Source of the DNA: Anaerococcus degeneri
GTDB lineage: Bacteria > Bacillota > Clostridia > Tissierellales > Peptoniphilaceae
Assembly: GCF_017874475.1 (NCBI RefSeq)
Contig: NZ_JAGGLO010000014.1
Span: forward strand, 1-36,910
Length of the DNA: 36,910 nt
Direction of reading: 5' to 3'
Under the pieces are notes generated by a model. The model was not told the DNA's origin. It saw nothing but the letters and a program-made list of their open reading frames with translations, and searched no databases. Shown here piece by piece: positions 26,424-34,025 of the stretch. The position numbers and the translations under genes are program-made. How positions within the stretch are numbered: the first letter of the stretch is position 1; every line of letters starts with the position of its first letter.

Positions 26424-27077
26424 TCCTGCTGCAAGCTTATATTTCTTATATTGCTTGACTGCAAAGTGCGTAGGCTCTTTCTTTTCCAATGCTTCAAACA
26501 GTCTATCAATGGGATTCATATAGGTTTCATCATCTTCTCTGACTTCTGAAGCGTCTATCATATCCAGTAGTGTCGCAAAGTTCTTTTCTTCTCTTGGAGC
26601 TTCATAGAAGATATATCCGATAAGAGCTGTATAATAGAGCTTTTCGGCTTTCACCCAAAAATCTTCTCCTGCTTTTTCTCCCTCTCCCTTAGTGTTCGCA
26701 ATAATTGTCTGCACCAGTTTCAGTATGTCTTTTTCACTTCTGATGTAAGCGAATGGATTGTACTTCATGCTCTTTTTGAAGTTGATGGTATTTAAGATTT
26801 TTATCTCATAGCCATTATCTTCAAGCATCTTGCCACACTCAATGACTATTGTTCCTTTAGGATCTGTTACACAATATGAAGAGTGCATTTGCATTAGGTT
26901 CGGTTTTACATAAAATCTTGTCTTTCCTGAACCAGAACCACCTATAACAAGTACATTTTTGTTACGAGCATAATTTGGATTTGCAGGTCTGCCATTCATA
27001 GTTAATCGTTCTGTTTGAGTAAGCAAAATATTGTTTTGGAACTTTTCATCCACATACGGCTCTATATCTTTTCTCGT
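26424..27077 (-). pseudogene. virD4: virD4 coupling protein, central part (218 codons)
   Basis: The frame reads TRKDIEPYVDEKFQNNILL, Walker A VIGGSGSGKTRFYVKP, SYCVTDPKGTIVIE and so on to KYKLAAG, where IME1 cuts in. It begins straight after GGA of a Trp-Gly pair. IME2's end lies upstream, with an in-frame TGA seven codons before this point. An open frame from an internal GTG (27053) continues into IME1 to 26367, but this is not a true gene. Together with 11144-11944 it gives most of VirD4. The first roughly 100 codons (membrane anchor) are missing from the window. Confidence 0.9.
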
Positions 27078-27152
27078 TCCCCAGGAAGCGTTTTGTCAAG
27101 TACCTTTTTATATTTATGGACGCTCTTTCTGTAAGCCGTATTAACTTTTAAG

Positions 27153-27196
27153 CAAAGAAAAACAGTAAACCTTTTTTGATTCACTGTTTCTCTTTG
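27153..27196 (-). terminator. Cargo-cassette terminator 1 (after eamA-type gene)
   Basis: A 17-bp stem with two G-U pairs in the minus-strand RNA (27196-27180 with 27169-27153). The core AACAGT..ACTGTT is shared with the three other cassette terminators in the window. T-rich after the stem core. Confidence 0.75.
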
Positions 27197-27250
27197 TTGT
27201 ATTATGCTTATTTCTTAACGGTTATATAAGTTAAGCCATTTTCCAATCAT

Positions 27251-28261
27251 TTATGTGTTTGCATGAGAATGACTGTGTATATGCATAGGGTTAAATATAA
27301 AATGTCTATGCTCATGCGAATGTACTACTTTTCCGTGCTTATGCTGGTGGGTATGGACATATCCATTATATATTTTTTCGTTACCAAGCGTATCTTTTAT
27401 CATAATCAATGTGCTGATTATCATAATGCCGAGGGCGATATAAAATTTTACTGTTGGTCTTTCACCCAAAATAATAAAACTAAATCCCACTCCTAAAAAT
27501 GGTGCTATAGAATAAAATGCACTTGTTTTTGCTGCACCCAAGTTCTTTTGTGCCATAATATAAAAATTTATACTTAAACCATATGCCACAAAACCAAGTA
27601 ACATAACCGCAAGTATATATAGTATTTCAGGTAGATGTTCTCCAATGATAAAAGCAATAACAATACTGCCAATACCCGAGAAAATTCCTTTTATTAACAC
27701 AATTTCCTCAGAACTTTTATCACTTATACTTCTTGTACAATTATTCTCAATCCCCCAACAAATACAAGCACATAAAACAAACATTGAACCTTTATTCAGT
27801 GCTAATGCTTCCATCCCCTCAAAGCTAAGAATGACGCTTGATAAAAGTACAAGGACAATAGCAATCCATAATCTTTTAGAAATTTTTTCCTTAAAAATCA
27901 AAAGGGCAATGACCGATGTTGCAACAATTTCAAAGTTATTAATTAACGAGACATTAGCAGAATTTGTATTGGCAATGCCAAACATCAGAAATATCGGTGC
28001 TGCTATATCAAGAACAACCATTGCAATTGTATAAGGTAAATCATTTATATTAAGCCATTTTTCGTCAGTCAATTTGTTTTGAGTTTTCTTTATTCCAAGT
28101 AATATCCCAATACCAACACCTGCTCCTAAATACAAAAAACCGGCAAGCATTGTCGGAGACACATTTGCTAATAATATTTTCGATATTGGTACATTGATTG
28201 CATATAATGCTGCTGCTAATATTGCAAAAAATGTAGCTGTTTTATTTTTACTCAGTGTCAA
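27251..28261 (-). CDS. EamA/DMT-family transporter with His-rich C-terminus
   Basis: About 336 residues. Ten hydrophobic helices form the two EamA repeats (for example ISKILLANVSPTMLAGFLYL and ILYILAVMLLGFVAYGLS). The C-terminal 35 residues are strikingly His-rich (VHTHQHKHGKVVHSHEHRH, then HIHSHSH), which suggests metal binding. EamA proteins export metabolites. The start is uncertain: an ATG at 28303 overlaps the TATAAT promoter, so I prefer a TTG at 28261 near AAAGGGGG; a CTG at 28255 would be better spaced. The gene follows the relaxase stop and ends at the cassette terminator. Confidence 0.8.
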   Translation of the reverse strand: MTLSKNKTATFFAILAAALYAINVPISKILLANVSPTMLAGFLYLGAGVGIGILLGIKKTQNKLTDEKWLNINDLPYTIAMVVLDIAAPIFLMFGIANTNSANVSLINNFEIVATSVIALLIFKEKISKRLWIAIVLVLLSSVILSFEGMEALALNKGSMFVLCACICWGIENNCTRSISDKSSEEIVLIKGIFSGIGSIVIAFIIGEHLPEILYILAVMLLGFVAYGLSINFYIMAQKNLGAAKTSAFYSIAPFLGVGFSFIILGERPTVKFYIALGIMIISTLIMIKDTLGNEKIYNGYVHTHQHKHGKVVHSHEHRHFIFNPMHIHSHSHANT

Positions 28262-28285
28262 AGCCCCCTTTCTATCTTTTTTAAT

Positions 28286-28294
28286 ATTATACCA
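28286..28294 (-). promoter_or_regulatory. Cassette promoter, extended -10 (eamA-type gene)
   Basis: TGGTATAAT on the minus strand, 16 bp beyond the relaxase stop. The same extended -10 word occurs before the cargo genes at 30977 and 33944, and a variant before 36699. Confidence 0.65.
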
Positions 28295-28309
28295 TTTTTT
28301 CACTTAGTT

Positions 28310-29770
28310 TTATAGGTCTAACTCATTCCTCTTTCCCTGTGATAGTCGCTTTTCGTGTCCCTCTATTTGCTCTATACAGGTTTTAACTTTTTCAGCCTGT
28401 TCAACTTCTTCTCGTATCTCCAATATTTGACTGTATAGGTTCTTTTTCTCTTTCTTCAAAGTGGCAAGTTCTGATTTCCATTTACTGATGGCTAAGGTTT
28501 TACTTTCTCCTAAATGGTCTTTCAAATATTTCTTAGCACTTTCAAATAAAATAATTTCTGCCGTATGCTCGTTATAAAAATTCCCCTGTTTGCTTTTCTT
28601 TGTCTTGGTATAGGCTTTGTAGGTGTCCTTATGCTTCAAATATTTTTCTGACTGGTCTATGAGTTTTGTTTTATCATCAACTTTCTTTTCGGTATCTTTT
28701 AAGGCTCTTGTGGTCTTGTAATTCTTATCTCGTAAGGTAACTATACTTTCTTTTAGCTGGGATAATGAAGTGATATTTTTATCTTTGAGTAGCTGATAAC
28801 TCTCAATATATTTTTCTAAATCAGCATTATTCTTATCTGCATTTTCACGGATAAGATTTTCAAAGATTGACTGCAAATTTTCTTTGAGTGGGAGGGTGAA
28901 CTTTGTATTTTCATTTTCTGTATTTTCTTCTTTTCCAATTCCCCTTATCCAATTTAGCAATGCCTTTATTCTTCTTGAGATTTCTTTTAATATCTTGTTT
29001 TGATGTATGATTTCTCTGTTGATGTATCCTCTGTCTGTGGATATGCCTTTCTTTTCCATTTGTGTTGCTGATACTCCTAAATGAATGGTCGGTATTTGTT
29101 CTATTCCTTGCCTTAGATAAGAGCGATGATCCACTTTCTCCTGTATGCTGTTTTCTTCAAGATATTTGTTTGTGATATCTGCCCATGCTTTTCGCCACTC
29201 TTCTGCTTTGTCTTGCTCATTCCAATCTGTTGTATTGATTTTTCGTGTTTTGTAATTTCCATTTTTGAGTTTTACTTTTTCTCCGTTTTCATCAAGGATA
29301 TATTCCTTTTTTGATTTTGCTCCCCATGTTGTATCCTCGTTTAGTGGTCGCATGGTAAGTAATATATGACAATGTGGGTTTCCATCATTTTTATCATGTA
29401 TTGCAATATCGGCACACATACCTACTTTTACAAAATTTTCTTTTACATATTCTCGTACAAGATTTATTTGTTTCTCTCGGTCTAATTCTTTGGGTAAGGC
29501 TACTTCAATTTCTCTTGCAAGTTGTGAGTTTTTACTCTTTTCTATTTTTTCAACACTATTCCATAATGTCCCTCTATCTGAAAATTCCTGTGGTGCATTT
29601 TGTGGTAAAAGAATTTCTGTATGGGCTATTCCACCTTTTCTTGTAAAGTCATGGACTATACCGTCATATTCGTTTTTTATCTTCTCGCCACTTCGATAGG
29701 CGGAAGCTGCTACTGCACTTTTGCCTTTACCTCTTGAAATAATCTTTATGCAAAGATGATATATCGCCAT
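28310..29770 (-). CDS. MobA/MobL (MobQ) relaxase of IME2
   Basis: A 486-residue relaxase from the ATG at 29770, chosen because AAAGGAGG lies 9 bp upstream; an earlier ATG overlaps that site. Signatures: KGKSAVAASAYRSGEKIKNE (candidate Tyr), NSVEKIEKSKNSQLAREIEV and the metal site NPHCHILLTMRPL. The C-terminal 250 residues are mostly coiled coil. It is very close to the relaxase at 34026, with scattered differences mainly in the C-terminal half. An oriT stands upstream and a cargo gene follows. Confidence 0.92.
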   Translation of the reverse strand: MAIYHLCIKIISRGKGKSAVAASAYRSGEKIKNEYDGIVHDFTRKGGIAHTEILLPQNAPQEFSDRGTLWNSVEKIEKSKNSQLAREIEVALPKELDREKQINLVREYVKENFVKVGMCADIAIHDKNDGNPHCHILLTMRPLNEDTTWGAKSKKEYILDENGEKVKLKNGNYKTRKINTTDWNEQDKAEEWRKAWADITNKYLEENSIQEKVDHRSYLRQGIEQIPTIHLGVSATQMEKKGISTDRGYINREIIHQNKILKEISRRIKALLNWIRGIGKEENTENENTKFTLPLKENLQSIFENLIRENADKNNADLEKYIESYQLLKDKNITSLSQLKESIVTLRDKNYKTTRALKDTEKKVDDKTKLIDQSEKYLKHKDTYKAYTKTKKSKQGNFYNEHTAEIILFESAKKYLKDHLGESKTLAISKWKSELATLKKEKKNLYSQILEIREEVEQAEKVKTCIEQIEGHEKRLSQGKRNELDL

Positions 29771-29834
29771 AGTAAAAAACCTCCTTTCCATTTTCTGATA
29801 TGGTTATGGTGGAGATAGATAGAACTTCCTAAAA

Positions 29835-29860
29835 AAATCGGATAGCTTTTTATCCGATTT
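29835..29860 (-). terminator. Terminator between oriT and relaxase gene (IME2)
   Basis: AAATCGGATA pairs with TATCCGATTT over 10 bp, then TTTTTTT on the minus strand. It lies about 65 bp before the relaxase start, so it may attenuate relaxase expression. The same hairpin recurs in IME3. Confidence 0.7.
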
Positions 29861-29969
29861 CTTTTGGGAAGTACACAAGGGGTAGGAAATTTATTTCCGT
29901 AGGGGAGTGTAGCTCCCCTGTATCAGCGTTAGCTGATATGCTCTCTGCAAGAGCCTTCGGAGAACGCAC

Positions 29970-29998
29970 ACACCCTTTAGGGTGTATAAGTGCGCCCT
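29970..29998 (+). other. oriT of IME2 with IncQ-type nick core
   Basis: The inverted repeat ACACCCT/AGGGTGT (29970-29976, 29979-29985) is followed by ATAAGTGCGCCCT (core at 29987-29998). This equals the nick core TAAGTGCGCCCT known for RSF1010/R1162-type MobQ oriTs; cutting there falls between G and C of GCG/CCC. A second short repeat, CCCTTG/CAAGGG, follows. The core is on the plus strand, opposite to the relaxase gene. The remaining 29771-29969 stretch holds GC-rich hairpins and no gene. Confidence 0.8.
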
Positions 29999-30011
29999 TG
30001 TCAACAAGGGA

Positions 30012-30332
30012 CTATTTCTCTATCTCTGTTTCTTCCTCTTGTATTTCTGTAATTTTGTTTTCGCTTTGTTCTCGCTTCTCTATGATTTTTAAGATTTTTT
30101 GATTGATTGCTTCTTTGATAGTTGAAAATGAGATTAGTTGATAGAATTCATCTTTTGTAAAATCCTTGCTTTCGGTAAAGATACTTTCAAAGACTGCTCC
30201 TTTTTCATAAAGCCTTTTATCTCTCTTTTTTCTTTCTTCCTGTTTCTGCTGACTGATGAGCTTTTTTCTTTTGTTTTGTAACTGCTTAATTTCTTCTTCT
30301 GCCATTAAAATTTTTTCATCTATATTTTTCAT
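30012..30332 (-). CDS. DUF3847 family protein of IME2
   Basis: A 106-residue protein from the ATG at 30332, preceded by AGAAAGGA; an ATG 11 codons earlier lacks a ribosome site. It has an N-terminal coiled coil, a basic stretch QKQEERKKRDKRLYEKGAVF, then ESIFTESKDFTKDEFYQLI. It stands just before oriT and relaxase, the usual place of an accessory nicking protein. Close relative of the product at 35756. Confidence 0.75.
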   Translation of the reverse strand: MKNIDEKILMAEEEIKQLQNKRKKLISQQKQEERKKRDKRLYEKGAVFESIFTESKDFTKDEFYQLISFSTIKEAINQKILKIIEKREQSENKITEIQEEETEIEK

Positions 30333-30370
30333 TTTCTGTTTTCCTTTCTTCGTAATTTTGAGCAAAGAAA

Positions 30371-30402
30371 AAACAGTAAACCATTCTTTTTGTTTACTGT
30401 TT
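30371..30402 (-). terminator. Cargo-cassette terminator 2 (after clbS-like gene)
   Basis: AAACAGTAAAC pairs with GTTTACTGTTT over 11 bp and is followed by a T run on the minus strand. It is the same core as the other cassette terminators. Confidence 0.8.
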
Positions 30403-30458
30403 CGTAAGTTGATATATTATTACTTGTATTTAATTATTTTACTTCGACAAACTGAGAT

Positions 30459-30977
30459 TTATAGTACTATCTTCTTCCATTTTCTGATTTTTGTTCTAAA
30501 AGATCCAAAAGGTGCAACCGTATTTACATGAATAAACTTATATACCTCCCATACTGCTATTTTAGTCGCTTCATCAGCCCATTTTTTCATATGCGGTTTA
30601 AACAATTCTTCCTCACTTAACGAATCAATCATTGCATAGATAGAATTAATATTTTCATTTAATTTGGATTTCAACTCTTGTAAGGATAAATGAGCGTAAG
30701 TATCCGTAAACCACTGATATAATTCACCAAGTTGATTCCATTTAAATTCGTCCGATGGTGTCTTTACTTTAAGTCCCTTTCTTTCATCTTTCTCCCATTT
30801 AAGAAGTAAGGTTGTCCATCCCACTTGATAAGCAAGGTTTTCTGCGGGAGTTCTATCAACTTCATCAACTCTCTTATCTTTTAAGGTTTCTGGTATATTA
30901 TCAAATTCTGAAATATATTTTTTAAATGTTTTATTTATTTCAGTCTTGAGTTCTTCTTTATTTTCGTATGTTCGCAA
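30459..30977 (-). CDS. ClbS/DfsB-family four-helix-bundle protein
   Basis: A 172-residue protein, start TTG with GGAGGTGA upstream. KRVDEVDRTPAENLAYQVGW and WEVYKFIHVNTVAPFGSFRT are features of the ClbS/DfsB (DUF1706) family. ClbS protects its host from colibactin, while most members are uncharacterised. It sits between tnpX2 and the DUF3847 gene as a cassette with its own TATAAT promoter and terminator. A protective role against a small toxic compound is inference. Confidence 0.8.
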   Translation of the reverse strand: MRTYENKEELKTEINKTFKKYISEFDNIPETLKDKRVDEVDRTPAENLAYQVGWTTLLLKWEKDERKGLKVKTPSDEFKWNQLGELYQWFTDTYAHLSLQELKSKLNENINSIYAMIDSLSEEELFKPHMKKWADEATKIAVWEVYKFIHVNTVAPFGSFRTKIRKWKKIVL

Positions 30978-31025
30978 AAAATCACCTCCACAACTTCTTA
31001 TTTTTCTCTCTGAATAATTAATAAT

Positions 31026-31034
31026 ATTATACCA
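31026..31034 (-). promoter_or_regulatory. Cassette promoter, extended -10 (clbS-like gene)
   Basis: TGGTATAAT, directly after the tnpX2 stop. It shares AAATGGTATAATATTA with the eamA-type cassette. Confidence 0.65.
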
Positions 31035-31037
31035 TTT

Positions 31038-32708
31038 TTAAGCCAGTTTTTCTATCTCCTCTTTCTGTGGCACTTGACAGTTGCCTATAAAGTTAAAATA
31101 AACATCAACCTGTTGTTTTCTGTTTTTGCCTTTTCTTCCCCCTGTCGCTTCGTGGACTACTACTTTTTCAATATACTCGTTTATCATTGGTACTGTCAGT
31201 TCCTCAATATCTGTATACTTTTCTATCATTTTTAGAAATTTATCGGTGTCAACTTTCCTCTGATGATAGCTTTCTATTTCTTGTTCAAAATACTGTATTT
31301 GTTTCTCTAAATCTTGTTGCTCCATATCATAGGTATTAAACAATCTATCAAAGTGTTTTACAGGAATTTTCCCAAGTGCATGGTCTTCATATAGCTTTGT
31401 AATAAGGGTTGTTAGTTCTGCATTTCTTGATGACAGTTTTTCTAACTTCTCTTTATCTCCTTGATACTTTTCTTCTTTTTTTTCATCGGATAATCTATTC
31501 ATCACTTTTAGAAATTCTTGCTTTTCGTCTTTGGCAAAGTCGGTTATTTCTTTGATTGATTTTAATAGAATTTCATTCACTGTTTTTACTTTAATATAGT
31601 GCATACTGCAAGTGCCTTTTCTGTGTCTATAATGTTGACATACAAAAGAGTAATCACTATCATATTTCTTTTCTTTGTGTTCTGCCGGCTCTCTGTAACT
31701 TAACTTTCCTCCACAATCTGAACAGATTAAAAGTCCTGTAAAGGGGTGTGATGTTGTTCCATACTTTGGACTTCTTCTCACTGTTTTTCTTAACCTTTGT
31801 GCGTTATTCCATGTTTCTTCATCAATGATTGCTTCATGGGTGTTTTTGAAGATAATGAGTTCATCTTCTTTCGCCTTTCTTCGTTTTTTGGTTTTGTAAT
31901 CAAGGCATATTGTTTTACCAAGTACGGTGTGTCCCATATATTCTTGCTTTTCTAAGATATAGCCTACTGTGGTCGGTGTCCAAAAATACGGGTCTTCTAT
32001 TCCTCTTTTCTTGGAGCTATGATTATTTTCGGGATAATGTATTTCTGCATAGGCTGATGGGATAAGGACTTTATCTTTGGTTAGTATATCTGCTATCTGT
32101 GTTACTCCATATCCCTCTATTACAAGTCTGTAAATGCGTTTTACGACCTTTGAACTCTCTTTATCGACAAGTAGCTCCTGTTTGTTCTTAGGGTTTCTAT
32201 AATAGCCGTATGGTACGCTTGGTGATACTCTTTTACCCTCTTCCATTCTTGCTCTGAAGATGGATTGTATTTTTCTTGATGTATCTCTTGCATACCATTC
32301 GTTCATGATATTTAGAAATGGGGTAAAGTCGCTTTCTGCTTGTTTCTCACTATCTATTCCGTTATTGATGGCGATAAATCTTACTCCCTTTTCTTTGAAA
32401 AGTATTTCGGTGTAAAAGCCTACTTTGAGGTAATCTCTGCCAAACCTACTCATATCTTTTACTATCACAGTAGATACTTTGTTTTCTTCTACTGCTTTTA
32501 TCATCTTTTGAAATCCCTCTCTATCAAAGGTTGTTCCGCTTACTCCATCATCGGTATAGTGATAAATATTTATAAAGCCGTTTCTTTTTGCATAGCTTTC
32601 AAGTAGCTGCTTTTGATTGGTGATGGAATTACTTTCTCCTTGCATTTCATCATCACGACTTAAACGCTCATAAAGGGCTGTTTGTCCTGTTCTTTTCATA
32701 TTTGACAC
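31038..32708 (-). CDS. tnpX: TnpX-like large serine recombinase of IME2
   Basis: A 556-residue recombinase. The resolvase domain has ALYERLSRDDEMQGESNS (catalytic Ser) and VKDMSRFGRDYLK. The zinc ribbon is LICSDCGGKLSY with a later CQHYRHRKGTCSM. A coiled coil and DUF4368 (PMINEYIEKVVVHEA, then VYFNFIGNCQVP) follow. The start is GTG at 32708 after AAAGGAGG. It resembles TnpX1 across its length but differs clearly and is about 60 residues shorter at the end. It sits 55 bp from the GA junction. Confidence 0.92.
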   Translation of the reverse strand: MSNMKRTGQTALYERLSRDDEMQGESNSITNQKQLLESYAKRNGFINIYHYTDDGVSGTTFDREGFQKMIKAVEENKVSTVIVKDMSRFGRDYLKVGFYTEILFKEKGVRFIAINNGIDSEKQAESDFTPFLNIMNEWYARDTSRKIQSIFRARMEEGKRVSPSVPYGYYRNPKNKQELLVDKESSKVVKRIYRLVIEGYGVTQIADILTKDKVLIPSAYAEIHYPENNHSSKKRGIEDPYFWTPTTVGYILEKQEYMGHTVLGKTICLDYKTKKRRKAKEDELIIFKNTHEAIIDEETWNNAQRLRKTVRRSPKYGTTSHPFTGLLICSDCGGKLSYREPAEHKEKKYDSDYSFVCQHYRHRKGTCSMHYIKVKTVNEILLKSIKEITDFAKDEKQEFLKVMNRLSDEKKEEKYQGDKEKLEKLSSRNAELTTLITKLYEDHALGKIPVKHFDRLFNTYDMEQQDLEKQIQYFEQEIESYHQRKVDTDKFLKMIEKYTDIEELTVPMINEYIEKVVVHEATGGRKGKNRKQQVDVYFNFIGNCQVPQKEEIEKLA

Positions 32709-32762
32709 GAGAATTACCTCCTTTCCAAGTTTTTATTATTTTCTCTGTCCCTATGAGGTTAA

Positions 32763-32987
32763 TCCTTTAGGATCTGTTACACAATATGAAGAGTGCATTT
32801 GCATTAGGTTCGGTTTTACATAAAATCTTGTCTTTCCTGAACCAGAACCACCTATAACAAGTACATTTTTGTTACGAGCATAATTTGGATTTGCAGGTCT
32901 GCCATTCATAGTTAATCGTTCTGTTTGAGTAAGCAAAATATTGTTTTGGAACTTTTCATCCACATACGGCTCTATATCTTTTCTCGT
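32763..32987 (-). pseudogene. virD4: Duplicated virD4 fragment (75 codons)
   Basis: It codes TRKDIEPYV through the Walker A motif to CVTDPKG. The stretch appears base-for-base the same as 26853-27077, while the elements on either side differ. It ends at AAAGGA, where IME2 starts, and begins after CCTGGGGA, where IME3 ends. Its length, 225 bp, is a whole number of codons. Confidence 0.88.
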
Positions 32988-33069
32988 TCCCCAGGAAGCG
33001 TTTTGTCAAGTATCTTTTTATATTTATGGACGCTTTTTCTATAAAGATTTTTAGCTTTTAGACAAGAAA

Positions 33070-33101
33070 AAAACAGTAAACCTTTTTTGATTTACTGTTT
33101 T
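33070..33101 (-). terminator. Cargo-cassette terminator 3 (after methyltransferase gene)
   Basis: AAAACAGTAAA pairs with TTTACTGTTTT over 11 bp, with a T run on the minus strand. Same core as the other cassette terminators. Confidence 0.8.
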
Positions 33102-33140
33102 GCTGTTAGTTTTATTAAAATTTATTAGTTAGATATTGGG

Positions 33141-33944
33141 TTAGAAACTCAAATGTATAATTTTTGTTCTGTTTAACTTATCTGCAAAATACATATATAT
33201 TCTTGTTTTTAATTTCAATCCCTTACAATGCTTTAATGCTCCATCAAAAAAGCCTGTAACTCCTACTAACCCTGTATTCGTGCAGCTTGCAAATTCTTTT
33301 GGGTCATCTACGCTAAAATACATTTGTGCGTCTTCATTTCCCGTTTGTTTTACATATTTATTAGCAAGCTCTAATCCCTTGGAATTTGTTGCGTCAAATA
33401 TCAATTCTCCGTTAGGAATCAATGATTTCATGCCCTTAATCATATCTACAATTTTTTCTTTATCAAAATATTGATATACTCCTGCAACTACAATCATTGT
33501 CGGCAAAGAAGTATCTATTTCTTTTATCCAATCAAGAGTAAACATATCCCCTGCTATCAATCTTTCATTATCGGCATTTCCTAATACTTTTTTTCTTAGT
33601 ATTATGACATCCGGCAAATCGATTTGATAGAAATTAACTTTAACATTTTTTATGCGATTATATGCTGTTTCCAATCCTGCTCCTAAAAAGACAATATTAC
33701 ATTCCTTGTTTTTTTCGATGAAACTAATAATTTTTTTGTCCATCGTTTGTTGTCTGCAAACACTTGCCATATAAAAATATTCAGTAGTATTACTTTCTAT
33801 ACTGTTTGTGGGTATATGTTGTTTTAAGGATAATGCTTTTTCATCATAGAAAAAATCAGGAAATTTTTCAGACGCATAAACTCTTGCTATAAGAGGAATA
33901 TATAGAGTATCTGCAACACCACTAAGCAACTCATTTTTGTTCAT
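33141..33944 (-). CDS. SAM-dependent methyltransferase, LCM-like
   Basis: About 267 residues from the ATG at 33944 (AGGAGG 9 bp upstream); an ATG two codons earlier is closer than usual. The fold is a class I methyltransferase of the leucine carboxyl methyltransferase-like group: N-terminal LLSGVADTLYIPLIARVYAS, SAM-binding NIVFLGAGLETAYNRI, acidic residue in NFYQIDLPDVI, and VVAGVYQYFD. Substrate unknown; relatives act on small molecules and polyketides as well as proteins. It fills the cargo slot after the relaxase gene. Confidence 0.75.
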   Translation of the reverse strand: MNKNELLSGVADTLYIPLIARVYASEKFPDFFYDEKALSLKQHIPTNSIESNTTEYFYMASVCRQQTMDKKIISFIEKNKECNIVFLGAGLETAYNRIKNVKVNFYQIDLPDVIILRKKVLGNADNERLIAGDMFTLDWIKEIDTSLPTMIVVAGVYQYFDKEKIVDMIKGMKSLIPNGELIFDATNSKGLELANKYVKQTGNEDAQMYFSVDDPKEFASCTNTGLVGVTGFFDGALKHCKGLKLKTRIYMYFADKLNRTKIIHLSF

Positions 33945-34001
33945 CTCCATGTCCCTCCTTTCTCATTTTATTTTGCAAGTTATGTGAAACTAATTATTTT
34001 C

Positions 34002-34010
34002 ATTATACCA
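34002..34010 (-). promoter_or_regulatory. Cassette promoter, extended -10 (methyltransferase gene)
   Basis: TGGTATAAT lies 16 bp beyond the relaxase stop, the same distance as in IME2. The flanking bases after it differ, so divergence begins at or near the -10. Confidence 0.65.
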
Positions 34011-34025
34011 CTTTCCCACTTAGTA

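Larger units (their letters stand above)
27078..32762 (-). mobile_element. IME2: 5.7-kb Tn4451-family mobilizable element
   Basis: Bounded by GA on both sides: AAAGGA|TTAACC at 32763 and CCTGGGGA|ACGAGA at 27078 (minus strand). In reading order it holds tnpX2, a ClbS-like cargo gene, DUF3847, oriT, MobQ relaxase and an EamA cargo gene. Its two flanks come from different points of virD4 (after DPKG on one side, before TRKD on the other), so it is not a simple insertion. No TnpW-like gene is seen in it. Confidence 0.8.

Noticed and set aside
26367-27053. A stand-alone 228-residue VirD4-like ATPase
   Set aside because: It starts at an internal GTG and runs into IME1 after LAAG. It is a gene fragment, not a gene.
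11958-33009. TTGACAA at the element ends as active promoters reading into virD4
   Set aside because: No -10 hexamer follows at 16-18 bp in any of the three integrated junctions.
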